NCBI GenBank assembly: GCA_018873245.2
Contig: JAEMBT020000008.1
Coordinates: forward strand, 15,376,090 to 15,440,089
DNA from: Archegozetes longisetosus
Lineage: Eukaryota > Arthropoda > Arachnida > Sarcoptiformes > Trhypochthoniidae
Direction: 5' to 3'
DNA length: 64,000 bases
Shown: positions 35,153-48,084 of the stretch, piece by piece
Numbering within the stretch: position 1 is the stretch's first letter
Layout: each line of letters starts with the position of its first letter
Program-made: the position numbers and the translations under genes
The notes under the pieces: model-generated
Databases searched by the model: none
Told to the model about the DNA's origin: nothing
What the model saw: the letters and a program-made list of their open reading frames with translations, nothing else

Positions 35153-38100
35153 TCATTGACTGGAATTATAACAATCAAGATAAAACATATCGCTATCGCT
35201 CTGGAACCCAATCATACATTCATTGTCATGAGATGACAGACTAGAAGATGAGCTTTTTGATTGTGGCGTAAGTGGTGTTGCCGGAGGTGTCGACAAAGTT
35301 GTTAGAAATGATGGCTCTAGTAAACTATAACTTGATTCCTCCTCGACTTCAATCTCATTATAGCAACGATTTGGTCGAATTATATCTAAATTTGCCTTTA
35401 CTGTATGTGAATCAGCTTCAACCGAATTTGTGTATTTAGACAACACTGCAGATGAATTTGATTTCAATGATGATTGAAGATATTGAAGTTCTTTGTATTG
35501 ATTGCGTACGACTCTCTGTGTAAAAATTAATGCATTTTTAGTTTAATGACAATTCTTATAAATATATTTAAGAATCAAAGCTATATTAGCACACCTTCAA
35601 CGAGATGACATGAGAAACAATATTTGAGGGGCTTTTGAAAACAAATTCAGAGTTGAGTTGTGTTTCTTTTAGAAGAGAAGAAAGCTGAAGAACTTGTCTC
35701 TGTATTCTGTAAGTTAAAAATTGATGTTTCAGTTTCAACTGCTCGATCCAATTCAACTTCATTCGAATCAACTCCATTTCTTTTGTCTCCATCTGATGTA
35801 CCATTCTTTGGAATATATGGATCTTGTAATAAGTTCTCTTCTATAGATTGATCTTCGATAAAACCGAAATCACCTGAAAATGCGATCACAGAATAAGATT
35901 AGAGTTCATTTAATAAATAACAGTGAAATTCAAGTGAGGTCTTAGTGAATGATCATTTTTGCAAATATATTGAAATATTCCCAAGAGATCGACAGATAAT
36001 CTATATAAAAGCATATCATATCATATCATATCATATCATATCATATCATATCATATCATATCATATCATATCATATCGTATTGCATCTCATATGACATCA
36101 ATCTATAAGAAAAATTTTATAAAAGGCATAAACTTATAATTTGATTATTTTCTGTTCTCAGTCTCAAAATGAAGAGGTCTACAAAAGAAAGTTCAAGGGA
36201 ACAAACTTAACAAATATTCGAGATGAATCAACGAATTAAATGGAGTTGTTTTAGAGAAGAAACTGTGAACAAAACTAGAGAGAATACGCCAAATCAATTG
36301 TTTTAAATAGTGGTAGAAATTGCTGTCACGTGAAATGACAATGTGATACGATTGAGCTAATCTGACATGAGCTTAAAATAGGAAATAATTACAAGCAATA
36401 GTAGTTAGCTCTCAATCAGTAGTGATTAGTTTTATTAGTTATAAATTGAAGAACGAAAAATTTCATCAATTTTTAATTACACTCATCCTACAGATATGTC
36501 TCTATTGGCAGAAGTAAGAAAAATAAGATTGCATTTTGTTAACCAATATTGTCATCTTTTTTCATCTTATCTGATAGTTGGATCACCTGTAGGTACATGT
36601 GATCAATGACATTCTAAGACAATACTCGAGACCACATTGGCTTAACGTAACAGATTTATACGTTTATCTTATCTCTAAGATCTTAGAAAAAACATCAATT
36701 TTCAATTTAACTGCTGACAATTAGGTATAATTAACTTGTTGGGGTTCAATACAAGAAAACGAATCAGTCATTTCTATCGCTACTAATGAATGCTTTCATT
36801 AATGCTTACTTTTGTTTATTTGCCAAAATAAATTGCTTCTATTCAGAAAAGCATTGATTGACCGAAAATCAAATTGAATAAAAACAAATAAATCCAATTG
36901 ACTAAATTGCTAGATTGTCTGAAGCGAGTCTAATATAATTATAATTAGAGTGAAATATTGTTAAAATTCACGCTAACATTCGTGTCATGTTTAAATAGCA
37001 AGCCTAGACTAAATACACATTTTAGTGAACGTGAACGACAAAAATGTGAAAATGTGGACTATTAACTTTACTATTAACCTAACTTGAACACTTGAAAATC
37101 TCAATGTGAAATGAGATGAAGGCTCGTTCAACGATTTACAAGGTTAACAATCTTAGCAAATCTTAACTCAACATTAAAATCTTGTTTAGATTGCTATTCA
37201 AGTTTAACTAACGTTCAATTTTGGTTCAAAGTAAAATTGGATCAATATTTTGAAGTAAAGATAAAACAATGGTTAGATTAAACAGCTAGAGACATATGAA
37301 GTAAGTACATAATACATTGGGAGCTAATCCTAATATTTTTAGTAGTAAACTAGGAAAAGTGAGCTTTCATTCTATAATCACTAATTAGTTTACTAACCAA
37401 ACTGGAATGAACCCAAACTTTTTTCCAGCAAAAATAATAGAACTCATTAAGAATCATTACTTTCTAACTAGATCATCGAATCAGTAGAATAAGAAGACAT
37501 TGATTTAACCAAATCTTCGCATTAATCTTTTAATACGTATTCGAATGGAATATAAATTAAATAGAAATGGAATCAGACTTACATTGGGAGTCATTACTTG
37601 GAAATGAAAAGCTTAATAATGAATTTGTTGAATGATTAGATAATTCTTCGTAATTGAGACCATTAAGAGTCAATTGTTCCCTCTGTGGCTCAATCGATAA
37701 ATCATCGCAATTTAAAACAAGAGGCGAATAAAAACTTGTCTCCATTGAAGGAGAAATATCACTTGAATCGGGACAATTCAGTTTTGAGCTTAAATTAATG
37801 TTCACATTATTCTGATTATGGTTCTGATTTATCCGCGAAACTTCTTCTAATGCAACAGATGGACTATAAGTTGACAATACAGGGCGTTGTTGGCTATCGA
37901 ATGTAAGAACTGTAGCGCCGAGTAAATGAGTCAAATCATTTGTCGGCTTCGAGGTAATACTCGCATTGCCAACATTTACAACTGGAGTTGTAGAAACACT
38001 CTTCATTGCACTTATGTTATTCGCATTAAACGAACTGTTATTTAAGTTCGAGTTTTTTAGGTCCGTATATGATACAGAAACAGGTGCTGGAGCATAAAAT

Positions 38101-41100
38101 TTAACTAAATTATCAGAAATACTGTTATTGTTGTTTGATGTATTGAGACTCAAATTATCGTGATTATAGACTGAACTGCAAGTTTGTCTCGTCGTCACTT
38201 GTGCCTGAGCTATGGGAAAGATTGGGAGCGTTTGAATCTGTATTAAACTAGACGATTGCACATTTGATTCCAAACCAATCACCGGATTACCAATTGACTC
38301 AGGACAAATTGAACCCATGTTTGTCAGCTGCTGTTGTGATTGTTGTGTGGCTTCTCTTGTGTTCATCTGTATTGGTATTTGTACTTCTTTTTGAGGCTGT
38401 TGTTGAGGTGTCGTGACAGGTAGTAATGAGGTAAATGTTAAACTATTTTGATTATTCAATGAAACGTTAGTTTGTTGAGGTTGAGGTGGCGGCGGCGAGT
38501 GAATTTCCTGAATTTTCACTGAATTCGATGAATTACTTTCAAGAAAAGAATTGGTGGCACTAAAACTAGACTTCGAACCACGCGGACCAATCACTATTTG
38601 CAAGGATTCGTAGAGAGCTGTCGGAGAAGTGTTGTGTATATGCGGTGTAAAACGCTTTACAAACTTATCTCTCTCTTTATCGCCTTCATTCTCGCTGGAA
38701 TATTAAAAAGGCAATGATTACGATCGGTTAAATTTTGTTTATCATAAACAACTTACACAAGGAGTCGAGTGACACAAACCCAGTGGTCGATTTGACCATT
38801 TTTATCATATTGAAGACATCCAGAAGATTGAGCAAATACATAAGGTCCAGACTTGGTTTTCAGTCTATGCACTATATTTCCTGTACCGTTACTGTTCGAT
38901 AGCACTGAATAAAAATATATTTTAATTTTTTCGTAAGTCTCTTCAAATATATCCTTGAAGATTAAATCCAAGACTTACTTAATTTATGAGCAAAAAGAGA
39001 GATAGAGTGATCGTCCGGATATATATAGCTATATGCAGACTTTCCGAGCACTTCAGAGGGTAAAAAACCGATAATTCCACAGATCCTTGAAATATGAACC
39101 AAACATTAACACAAAAAGTGGTTATTTCATGAAATCAATCACAAAATACCTGTGATCAACAAATAGAAGAGTTCCATCGAGTGAATGTCTTGAGACATAT
39201 TCATCCAAATCTGCATCCATCAGCGACAACTCTGCCATTGGATTTGTTGGAATGATTTGCACGAACCCCTTAAACAGAGTGTTAACCGCATTTTTGTCTT
39301 CATTATCATTAGATGTCGAGCATTTTGGACTATTTTCGTCGAGGGCATCTTTGGGTACTTCTGAGGATGAGATATGACCTGAAACATTAACCATTTGATA
39401 AGTAATCACTTCAGATCGCGGCTGATTTTTCTCTCGCAAACGGCATTGAAAAGAAATCTTGTCAGACATTTGAGATCCTAAAACAAATTCATGTTAGTTA
39501 TCGAAAGTTCAAGTCAATTAAGAATAATGGGTGCTATTTATAAAATGAGCCAACCTTTGCAGACTTGTTCTTGTGCATTTTGTATTTTACTACAGACTGA
39601 TTCGATGTCACTTGGATGAAGGAATGATGTCAGGGAATGACCAATCATTTCGATCTATCATATAAATCAGTTAATTACATGTTTATATCGACACTTTAAT
39701 GTGTTTTCAAGAATAAGGAATTGGATATATATATTTTATATTTAATTTGAATGCTTAAACAAGTCATTTGAATGATAACAAAAAGTATGTCATTTTGAGT
39801 AATCTCTACAAAATATTAATTAGGTCTGAAAAGCTAGACTTGTTATGAAATGTTATTTAAAGCAGGATAGGTCTTTTCTCTAATTTTAGTGTGACAAACG
39901 TCCGATCGAATTGTCAAACGATAGGAAGTATAAAAATCTAAGTTTTTAGATTATATCAAAGACATATTGTTAAATATATGCGAACTTATGCTAGTCAAAC
40001 TTCAAGTGGCAAAATAAATTTGAAATTAATTTGAAAAATTGAACAAAAAATTGAAAAACGACAAGACAAGGTTAGAGACATTAAAAATTGACAAAATTCT
40101 GTTGTAAATAGCAATGCGATAGCTTGAAGCTAATCAATTAATCCGTGAATCATGAAAAAATGAAATCGTCTATAGGAATATAGTAAAATAAGCTAAATAT
40201 AAATACTAAGAGTCATATCTTAATGTTATGTATTTGAATTAATTTGCTGAGCCCTGAAGACCCTGAAGAAAATCATTGATACCTTTTCTACAACAAACCA
40301 AATGTCATAAAAGAAAAGTTGAAAAATTTTCAAACAATAGAACAACTTTGAATTGCAAATAAGTAAATTTGAAAGTTTTATTCATGGTTGCTGTCAAGAA
40401 TACTTATTTCAAATATTAACTATAAATCATTAAACTTTGGTTCAATCTTATTATTTAGCGATTGATGCGTCAAAAATATTTCTCAACAATTTAAAACCTC
40501 TTACGTCTTAAAGACGCCGTAACACAGAGTGGGACAAAAACTTTTTACCATTCATTTCAATGATACAAATTTATCAAATGTCATATGAAAAGCTAAATTT
40601 ATTTAGACTTTGTATTGAGAGATTTTATTTTTGTGCTCAAAATCTGTTCTGGTATTATAAAATGAGAATTTGGTAGCAAAGCAGACCTTATTTTGATAGT
40701 GGGTATTCATAGGGTCCGTGTTTGGTCAATTGATTGCACTACAAATATATAATTATATTGCATGCATGTATGCATTCGCAAATTGCTTGTGTAATATTCA
40801 ATTCTCTTCAGGAGGTCTGCCAATACCTTAACTTAAACATCATTTTAAGAATAACTACTACACAAAAATCACAATTAAAGCTCATTAGCTTCAATTCCTT
40901 GCTTATATTTAGCCTGAAATCTTGTGATTTCGAAATCATTGCAATCTTAGTGCTCGTGTGCTTTATATCGAATTATGGTTGGAAAATATTTCGTTATTGG
41001 CAGTCAGAGCGACACGAGTCCAGTTTCTGAATGTCATAAAACTCAGTTCTAATGAAAGTAAATGTAGCAAAAATCGAGTATCTTTTCAATCCTACATCAA

Positions 41101-44100
41101 TTAAACATTCGATTGTTTTTATTTTTAAATCTACTTTCCTATAAATAAGTTCAATTTGGTCTTTATTCTCAGCTTAACTTCTATCTAAATTTTATTAATT
41201 CATATAGATTTTTGTATTTGAATTGTTGAATAGGCATCAATTTCTCTCTCTATACTTTTGCTTTTGTTTCAATTGCTAACTAAATTCATTTTTCTCAAAC
41301 CATTCACTTGTCAGTAATTATGAAAATAAGAATCAACAATACAAGGTTAAAATAATGGCTAAAATTTGACTGATTTAAAGTTAACATTAAGCTGTTACTA
41401 ATTTGAAAGAGTCAAATAGGATAATATGTTGAAAGTGAAATGATCGTCGGCAGCCATAACAATGATACCTCAGGTCAAACCATCCAAAACGAGAATTGCG
41501 AAACACCAAAAAAAGATGAGTTAAAAAAGCTATCAAATTATGAAATAGTAGGCACATAAATGCACGCAAATACATATACATACATTGATTATTTATTCGG
41601 TGCATTAGTGCAACCATGAATATGAATGTGAACAAAGCATAAGTATAAACTAATGTAACGATGGAACGATGCATTCGCTTACTCAAAGCTCAAGTTCATA
41701 GTTATCGATAAGTTGAAAAGGATTCCACTAAAAGCTAATCTAAGTATACAGAACTCAATGTGAACGTACCCTTAATCTGACTGATTTAGTTGCAAGTGAG
41801 GACTTTGATAATGTATGGTTCCTACGCGACTATAGAAAAATTAGTATAAACTAACACTAACTCATTAACAGCTTATAAAAATATATTGAATCTAAACAGA
41901 ATAATTTGAAATTATTGCCTGTTTTGTTCTCCATTCAATCTTAACTTGGGAATATTTTATCAGGCTGTGAACATTGACATAATTATCATATCATTTCTCT
42001 TTATATAAGATAAGGCGTTAATATCTTGACGTTAAGAGCAGTCAAAGCAATTCTTTTTTTGGTCTTACCTAAACATTAATGTATTAAAAACACTCAGTGT
42101 AAATTCTAATTCCACACTATATTTCAATTGAAATAAGTTACTATACGTTAACGAAACTAACTCATCCGATAAGATATTTTATTTTCTAATATACCTTCAT
42201 ATATGTTAAGGTATATTTGTGGTCATATCAAACAATAATGCTTTTGGTCATTTTGATGATGCGTCACAAGTATTACTGAATGTAATCTAATCACACGATA
42301 GAGTGCAATCGATTATTCAATTTACTTATTATAATAGAAACAATAATTATTGGTATTAAGAAATAGTGTTCTCCATCTCATGTATTCAATAGTAGTAATG
42401 ATACGCTAAATATCATAAACATTTATTTGACATTCCCTCACATCAATTTTGCAATAATTCTGTTGATTACCTTCACTATATACAAGTTTATTTGAATGAT
42501 AGAAAATAATGACTCACTATTAGGCAACATCTATCTCGCCGTAATTTTCAATTGTAGTAATTCAAATTATCCGTGAAGGTACAGGCAAAAATTATTCTAA
42601 ATAGACACCAAGTGTTTCAATTAAAAGCGCTTTCGCAAACATTTTGCAAATTTGGTGAGAGCCGTCAAATCATTTCTCAATTCATAATTGATTTAGAGAA
42701 GGCAACTGTTCATCAGAACTTGTCATCCGTTAAACATTATTTATAGATAAAAAGAATTAAATACTCGAAAACTTGTAGTTTATAGAAAAATTTGGGGATT
42801 CGATCGACTTAGTTAAGAGGGTGTGAAAACATCTATCTGATATCGATATAATTACTAACATAATGACAAATTGTGGCCAACAAACCAGCGTAAAAATACT
42901 ATTATTTTTGACTAAATTGCAAATGCATGTCTAGCACTTCCATTTGATCGTTCAATCGTATAAAACACTATTGAATGATTATTCTGTCGATTTGTTTGCT
43001 TTTAAGGACAAGGAGTGAGCGTTTCGTCAGGAAATTGAAAGGAAACTATTTCAATAAGAAGTCAACTGTTTTTAGATAATGAGAAATAGCTTCACTCATT
43101 AGCTTTTGAGAAACTTTTGTTCAAGATTTGCGAGTTGCTTAACCAAATATGCATTAGTAAGAAAATATCGTGCATTCAAGCATTTATTGGTTCGATAAAA
43201 ATTTCTAGCAATTCATTCAGAATCAAAGGCCAATACTACTAGAAGCCGACTAAGGACAAATTTTGCATTACGTGATATAGTTACACCGAATCGCTTGAAA
43301 AATAGCGTTCAGTCAGTTGGGAATTTTTAAAAATAATTTCTCAAAACACTAATTTTTAGATAGAATTCTCAGATTGAAGTTCATGGCCTTCAAATGAATG
43401 TCATTATCGCAAAAATCAAATAAATAGAATAATAGTGAAGTGAATATTGAGAACTTAAGAATGTGTACACTAATCGATAGGGAAATTTTGTTAAATATAT
43501 ATATATATATATATTTACACATATACGTATAAGAAAGAGACCAAAATTGATAGCATAAATAAACAAGAAGCGCATAGTAAAGTCAATTAATGCAATGTTA
43601 TATAAAAGCTCCAGTGCGTGACAACTAAATTTGTAGTCGAATAACATGCAAAGCATACTTCATTTCTTCACCTCAAAAACACTATTCTCGGCTTAAATCG
43701 TAAGCCTTTCAATAAGATGATCAGTAGTTGAGCCTTAGAACTAATAAGAATTAGTGGTAAGTATAGAATAATAGCTTACATTTTGATGCCCCAAGAATTT
43801 TTCAACGGAATGAGAAACATAAATGATTTTTCCCTGTCCTGTTGTCACTACTATAAAACCGTCCACTGACTATCATTTGGAATACAAATTAACAATCAAA
43901 TTACTCATCATCGTAACAAACACTATTTTTTAAATATCATTACATCCAGCAATTGCTTCAAATGACTGAAATTGAACTTTGTTGGTCTCCATAAGTTATT
44001 CGATTGCGACTTCTTAGAGTTAGTCCTTTGACAACGCTTTAAATTCAGTGTAGCTATGAATCGATGACAAAATTAGCCAATTTATTTCACAAATCACATT

Positions 44101-44406
44101 CAAGTAAAAGTCAAATAATAGAAAAAAAAATCATTCATAATTACTTTTATTGAGCCTCAAATAGGCTGCTGATAACCTCAAGACAGAAGTCTTATCCAGT
44201 CGTTTTGAAGACATGGTGACCAATGGAACCGAATTGGCCAACTCATTGATATAACCATTGAGTTTGTCTCTTCTCTGCTTTTCAGCCAAATTCCTTAAAT
44301 TGCGAACATCTCTATTAGAATTACAATCCTTTTGACACAAATCTTTAAACTGATCCAAATCGCAATTCTTTCTATCACTTGAGGGTTTATCTTTATTAAA
44401 GGCCAT
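35153..44406 (-). CDS. Met: Met/gce-type bHLH-PAS transcription factor (juvenile-hormone receptor class)
   Basis: Nuclear ligand-binding bHLH-PAS factor; insect and crustacean orthologues bind juvenile hormone or methyl farnesoate and pair with the coactivator Taiman. Exons: 44145-44406, 43944-44053, 43780-43869, 39555-39654, 39150-39477, 38979-39085, 38757-38904, 37583-38694, 35595-35873 and 35153-35515. The bHLH (residues about 33-85) reads RNLRNLAEKQRRDKLNGYIN, then SSKRLDKTSVLRLSAAYLRL, the Met rather than Clock or Arnt pattern. PAS-A follows with LLDSVDGFIVVTTGQGKIIY. PAS-B is near residues 278-380 (RHSLDGTLLFVDHRICGIIG, then YSYIYPDDH and CVTRLL). A conserved FVKRFTPHIHN-SPTALYESLQIV segment precedes a long Gln/Asn/Ser-rich region in exon 8. 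Phases agree up to exon 9. There the entering frame (CDFGFIEDQ) meets a stop at 35647, while another frame carries a Leu-rich coiled coil that joins exon 10. The total is about 965 residues if the frame is bridged. Confidence 0.87.
36012..36077. repeat. CATAT pentanucleotide microsatellite
   Basis: About 13 uninterrupted copies of the 5-base unit, inside the 1.7-kb Met intron 8 (35874-37582). The rest of that intron shows no coding sequence. Confidence 0.95.
39655..43779 (-). other. Met intron 3 (4.1 kb)
   Basis: Splits PAS-A between the SVEKFLGHQ segment and IEMIGHSL. It contains copy A of a dispersed repeat (42250-42500) and a TA microsatellite at about 43495-43514. No exon of another gene is recognised; the frames at 40734-41030 and 41387-41686 resemble nothing. 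Confidence 0.6.
42250..42500. repeat. Dispersed MITE-like repeat, copy A
   Basis: Shares extended similarity with 49951-50215, starting at ATTTTGATGATG-Y-GTCAC and including CTGAATGTAAT, the palindrome CAATAATTATTG (42341-42352) and TAGTAATGATA-Y-GCTAAA. The ends are diverged compared with copy B. No coding capacity. Confidence 0.75.
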
Positions 44407-46200
44407 GGCTTCCAATTCGCAACTTATTAATAATATGTATTTTGGCCAATATATCAATGATTCATATCAATTAACAAACTCTACAGTAGTTTAAACGTAA
44501 TATTAGTGTAAATTATAAAACAATATTAGAGGCAGTAATACTATCATATCTATTATGGTATCATAAGATATGATTTATGTTTCGAACATTTCATTCTTTC
44601 TATTTTTTAAATTTTCTTATAATTTCAAACACGAATAACAATCAAATATTTAGAAACAAATATCGTTATCAATATTGCACTTAAATATTGAACAAATATA
44701 ATATTGGTTTATGCGGTCATTAGTAGTAAACAAGAAATACTGTGGAATCAGTTCATATCAAAAAAATATGGGAGAGACTAAGCCATCAATTTTTACATAG
44801 TCAACAACTCTGTTGCACTCAAACGTAACCAATTTTGACGGTCGGCTGCGTTTGTGCACGCGACACTGTCACCTGTTGTTCACTTATAGCACGCTAGAGT
44901 TTCACTCTAGTAAAGTTAATCTTTAATTCTTTTCAACGTGTCTTTCTCTGTATTTGCATCTCGCTAAACTTACATTTCTGCTCCTTTTAGGTTAAATTAG
45001 GTTATCAACAAGTTTCTCAACTTCTCAATTATTTTTATGACTTATGATTTGGCAACTCTTAAATGATAGTTGTAATTAAGCATTAACGCAATCAACTCAT
45101 AGATTCAACCATCTTATTGATGCTCATTCAGGATCATCTGAGCAATTCTATTCAAAAATATTACCAATAGCAATATGAAATGGGGTGCTATTTGTTAAAT
45201 GAGATTCTTTTATAATTTAGTGGTGGCATTATTAGAAAGATTAAGCTAATTTATTGTTACATTAGCATTGAAAAACGTGTTATAAATTGGGGTCTTATGT
45301 GTACTGAACAAGAGATGGCGTGTTTTATCATTTTTGTTTTGTCGATCACACTTGACACATGTATGATTATTAACTTTAATTTGTGAACAATCATTGGCTT
45401 ATTCCGATAAATATGCTCTACAATGTTTTAGACAATTTTCTCACTATTTGCTACGACGATATTATTGCGAAATACTAAGTTACGCAATACTAAAAATCAT
45501 TAAAGCCTTTAGCATTGAAAAGGCAACACATAAGCCTTAAAGCTGATTGCGTTTGCTTATTATTTACTAGCCCAAATTGTGTAACCCTCAAGTCTCTTCG
45601 ATATAAATATCGAAATATTTTTACTAACAGTCATTTTATATGGGCTGCGCTATACTCTCACACGTTGTAAACAAAAGGCACGGTTTACAAACTTCAGGAC
45701 CATTCAGTTTTTAGCACAAGGCGGTGATCACCAACCCGCGATCCGTTCATTCACCTCTTCTAGCCTTTTGCCACACCGGATAACTTTAATACTTTTGGCC
45801 TTTAACTCAAAATTTAAATCACTGAATTTTTTAGAAAACTTGAAATGTTTCCTATTGAAATTAAGTCCAATTCATACGTAATTGTAGTTATGCTTTTTTG
45901 AGAAAATCATTCGTAATGCATAGTTAATCTTTTAAAACTGTAGTCTCGTTATATATATTATCAATACCTAAAAATGAAATTTTCATAAGAATCTTATGAA
46001 AAACCGAGTTTGGAAATATATATATATAACTTCAATTCGTTTGGTAGTGTTTAGTTCAAGTGGGTTATTAATTAAGATTGTTAAAATGCATGTCGAGCAT
46101 CAAAATCTTCACATAAGTCAAATGTTTATTTGAATAAATTTCAAATAAAAAATAATTTTCTTTTGTCATAATTGTTTTCTAGTCTTAGGGAGAGTTAAAT
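44407..46200. other. Met upstream region
   Basis: The Met promoter and 5' UTR should lie just to the right of 44406. A GC-richer patch at 44820-44900 is a promoter candidate. Around 45715-45780 there is GGCGGTGATCACCAACCCGC, with a 10-base palindrome and a look of a hAT transposon terminus, but no partner end was found. No gene is seen. Confidence 0.35.
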
Positions 46201-46205
46201 TTTCT

Positions 46206-46668
46206 GGCGCTTTGTTACTAAAAAGCTGGCTATCACTGGTATAAGGCTTAGTTCAGGATTTTTGATCACAAGTTTGACGGCATCATTTGATTTCTCTTAC
46301 CTGAACCATCACAGATACAGATTTCGTTAAGATATATTGTCTGTTTTCGAGATATTCGACTTCGAAGTTTGAGTTTTTCATCGATAGAATTTTTTTAAAC
46401 TGACATCAAAAGAAGATCAGCTAAGTAGGTGTTATTTTTACTAAAAGTAACAATGAATCAAGTATGGGTTTAGAAAATTGCTTCGGTGAAAAATTCAAAC
46501 TTTCAAGCCAAATACCTCGAAAATCGAGAATGTGTTCTAATGAAACCTATGTATCTGTCATTCTTGAGGTGAGAGTAATCAAGTGATGACGTCAAATCTT
46601 TGATCCAAAAAATCAACTTTAATCTGATAATATTATCTTAAAGACTGAATCGTTGCTAACTTTCTAAA
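46206..46668. repeat. Foldback (long inverted-repeat) element 1
   Basis: The left arm at about 46255-46396 and the right arm at about 46469-46613 are imperfect reverse complements over roughly 140 bases. For example, TTTGACGGCATCATTTGATT pairs with the complement of AATCAAGTGATGACGTCAAA, and CTGTTTTCGAGATATTCGAC aligns with the complement of the AATACCTCGAAAATCGAG stretch. Weaker similarity continues outward to about 46206 and 46668. The loop is about 70 bases. No open frame. Confidence 0.8.
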
Positions 46669-47554
46669 TGATCGTGCCTTCTGTAGAATGAGAGAGCTTA
46701 GTAGCACGTCCCTCATAAAATAGTTGTTATGAGGAAAATTGTCAATAGGATTTTCAGAGCTTATAAATGCCAAAATTTTAATTACTTAGATATATTTAAC
46801 TCAAACATACAGTTTATGTCTGTTTGCAAAATTGACTTAGTCTCAGCCATAAATAGTGATGTTGGGCAAAGAACAACTATCTATGTCGAATAGCAACTTC
46901 TAATTTATCAATATGAAGCCGATACTTGATGTTGCACTAAGAAATAAGTCACAATTTTATTTGAATTGTCAATTTTTTCTTTAACCGGTTACGATCAATG
47001 ATTACGCAACATTGCTTCAAATCGAGATTATATTTCATAAAAGTTTGTGAAGCCCACGCCCTTTTGGCCCTTATTCTCATTAAGTTACTGATAATTATTG
47101 ATTAAAATATCGATTACAGGTTTTTTTTCGACACCATCATCTTCATTAACGTCAACCGATGTCTTAATTGAACGGAATAGTCGTTTACTGTCTTCATACT
47201 ATAATCATGATCTAATTCTAAAGTTTCGTACTCCTACTGAATTCGGGAAAGTGCTGAAAATTTTGTTCGAAAGCTTGCGAAATACCAGTAAATTCAATAA
47301 GCTTAAGATTGATCTTAACTATGTATATTCAAAAGCTTAATAATCGTTGATAGTAACTAGAAGTGATGCGTAAGCATGGAATACCTTCCGCCAGATCATG
47401 AGAAACTTATTCCGTGTTCATTATAGTGATCAAAGCAAATCTAATGTGAAATTTGGCAAAAAACTGATAAGCAAGACCAGAAGGTTGACATAGCAACGGT
47501 GTTTTTCTTGTTACCGATGATTATTAAGTTTTCAAGTGCAGTCCGAAGATAAAA

Positions 47555-48084
47555 ATGCGTGCACAACTAAAGAGAATGCAGAAAGCTTTTCTTTATATTT
47601 TTAAACATGGTATCATATATACTAATATGATTTTTAGAAAAAAAAACATCCAAATCGATTTGTGGTAGAAATTAAAAAATTATAAATAATTTATATTTTC
47701 ATATAAATTCCTATTTGAATATGATTAAAAATGCGTGATTCTCTCAAGTGAATAAGCAACTTTATGAATATATTTTTCGTATAAAGTATTTAATATGCAA
47801 ACACCTTTAGTGCTAAAGTTAGTGCCTAAATAGTTTTAAATTTCAAGAAATAAAATATAATTTTCGTATTAAAAGTATTTACATATTAAATATTTTATAT
47901 GAAAAATAGTCACAAAGCCTGTTCATTGATTTGAGGAAAGCACGCATTTTTAATCATATTCATATAGGAATTTATATGAAGAGAATTATTTATAATCTTC
48001 TAATTTCTACTACAAATCGATTTGCATGGTCTTTATAAAATATAATGAAAGCATTTCTGCATTCTCTTTAGATCTGCACGCATT
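47555..48084. repeat. Foldback (long inverted-repeat) element 2
   Basis: The left arm (about 47555-47812) and right arm (about 47862-48084) are imperfect reverse complements nearly along their whole length, with a 50-base loop. Both outer ends read AATGCGTGCA inward, then CTAAAGAGAATGCAGAAA. CAAATCGATTTG and CATATAAATTCCTAT also occur in both arms. The left arm has an extra insert of about 35 bases containing ATCATATATACTAATATGAT, itself a palindrome. Non-coding; a MITE or hairpin-RNA source are both possible. Confidence 0.85.

Noticed and set aside
43495..43514. TA dinucleotide run in Met intron 3
   Set aside because: An ordinary short microsatellite without any surrounding structure.
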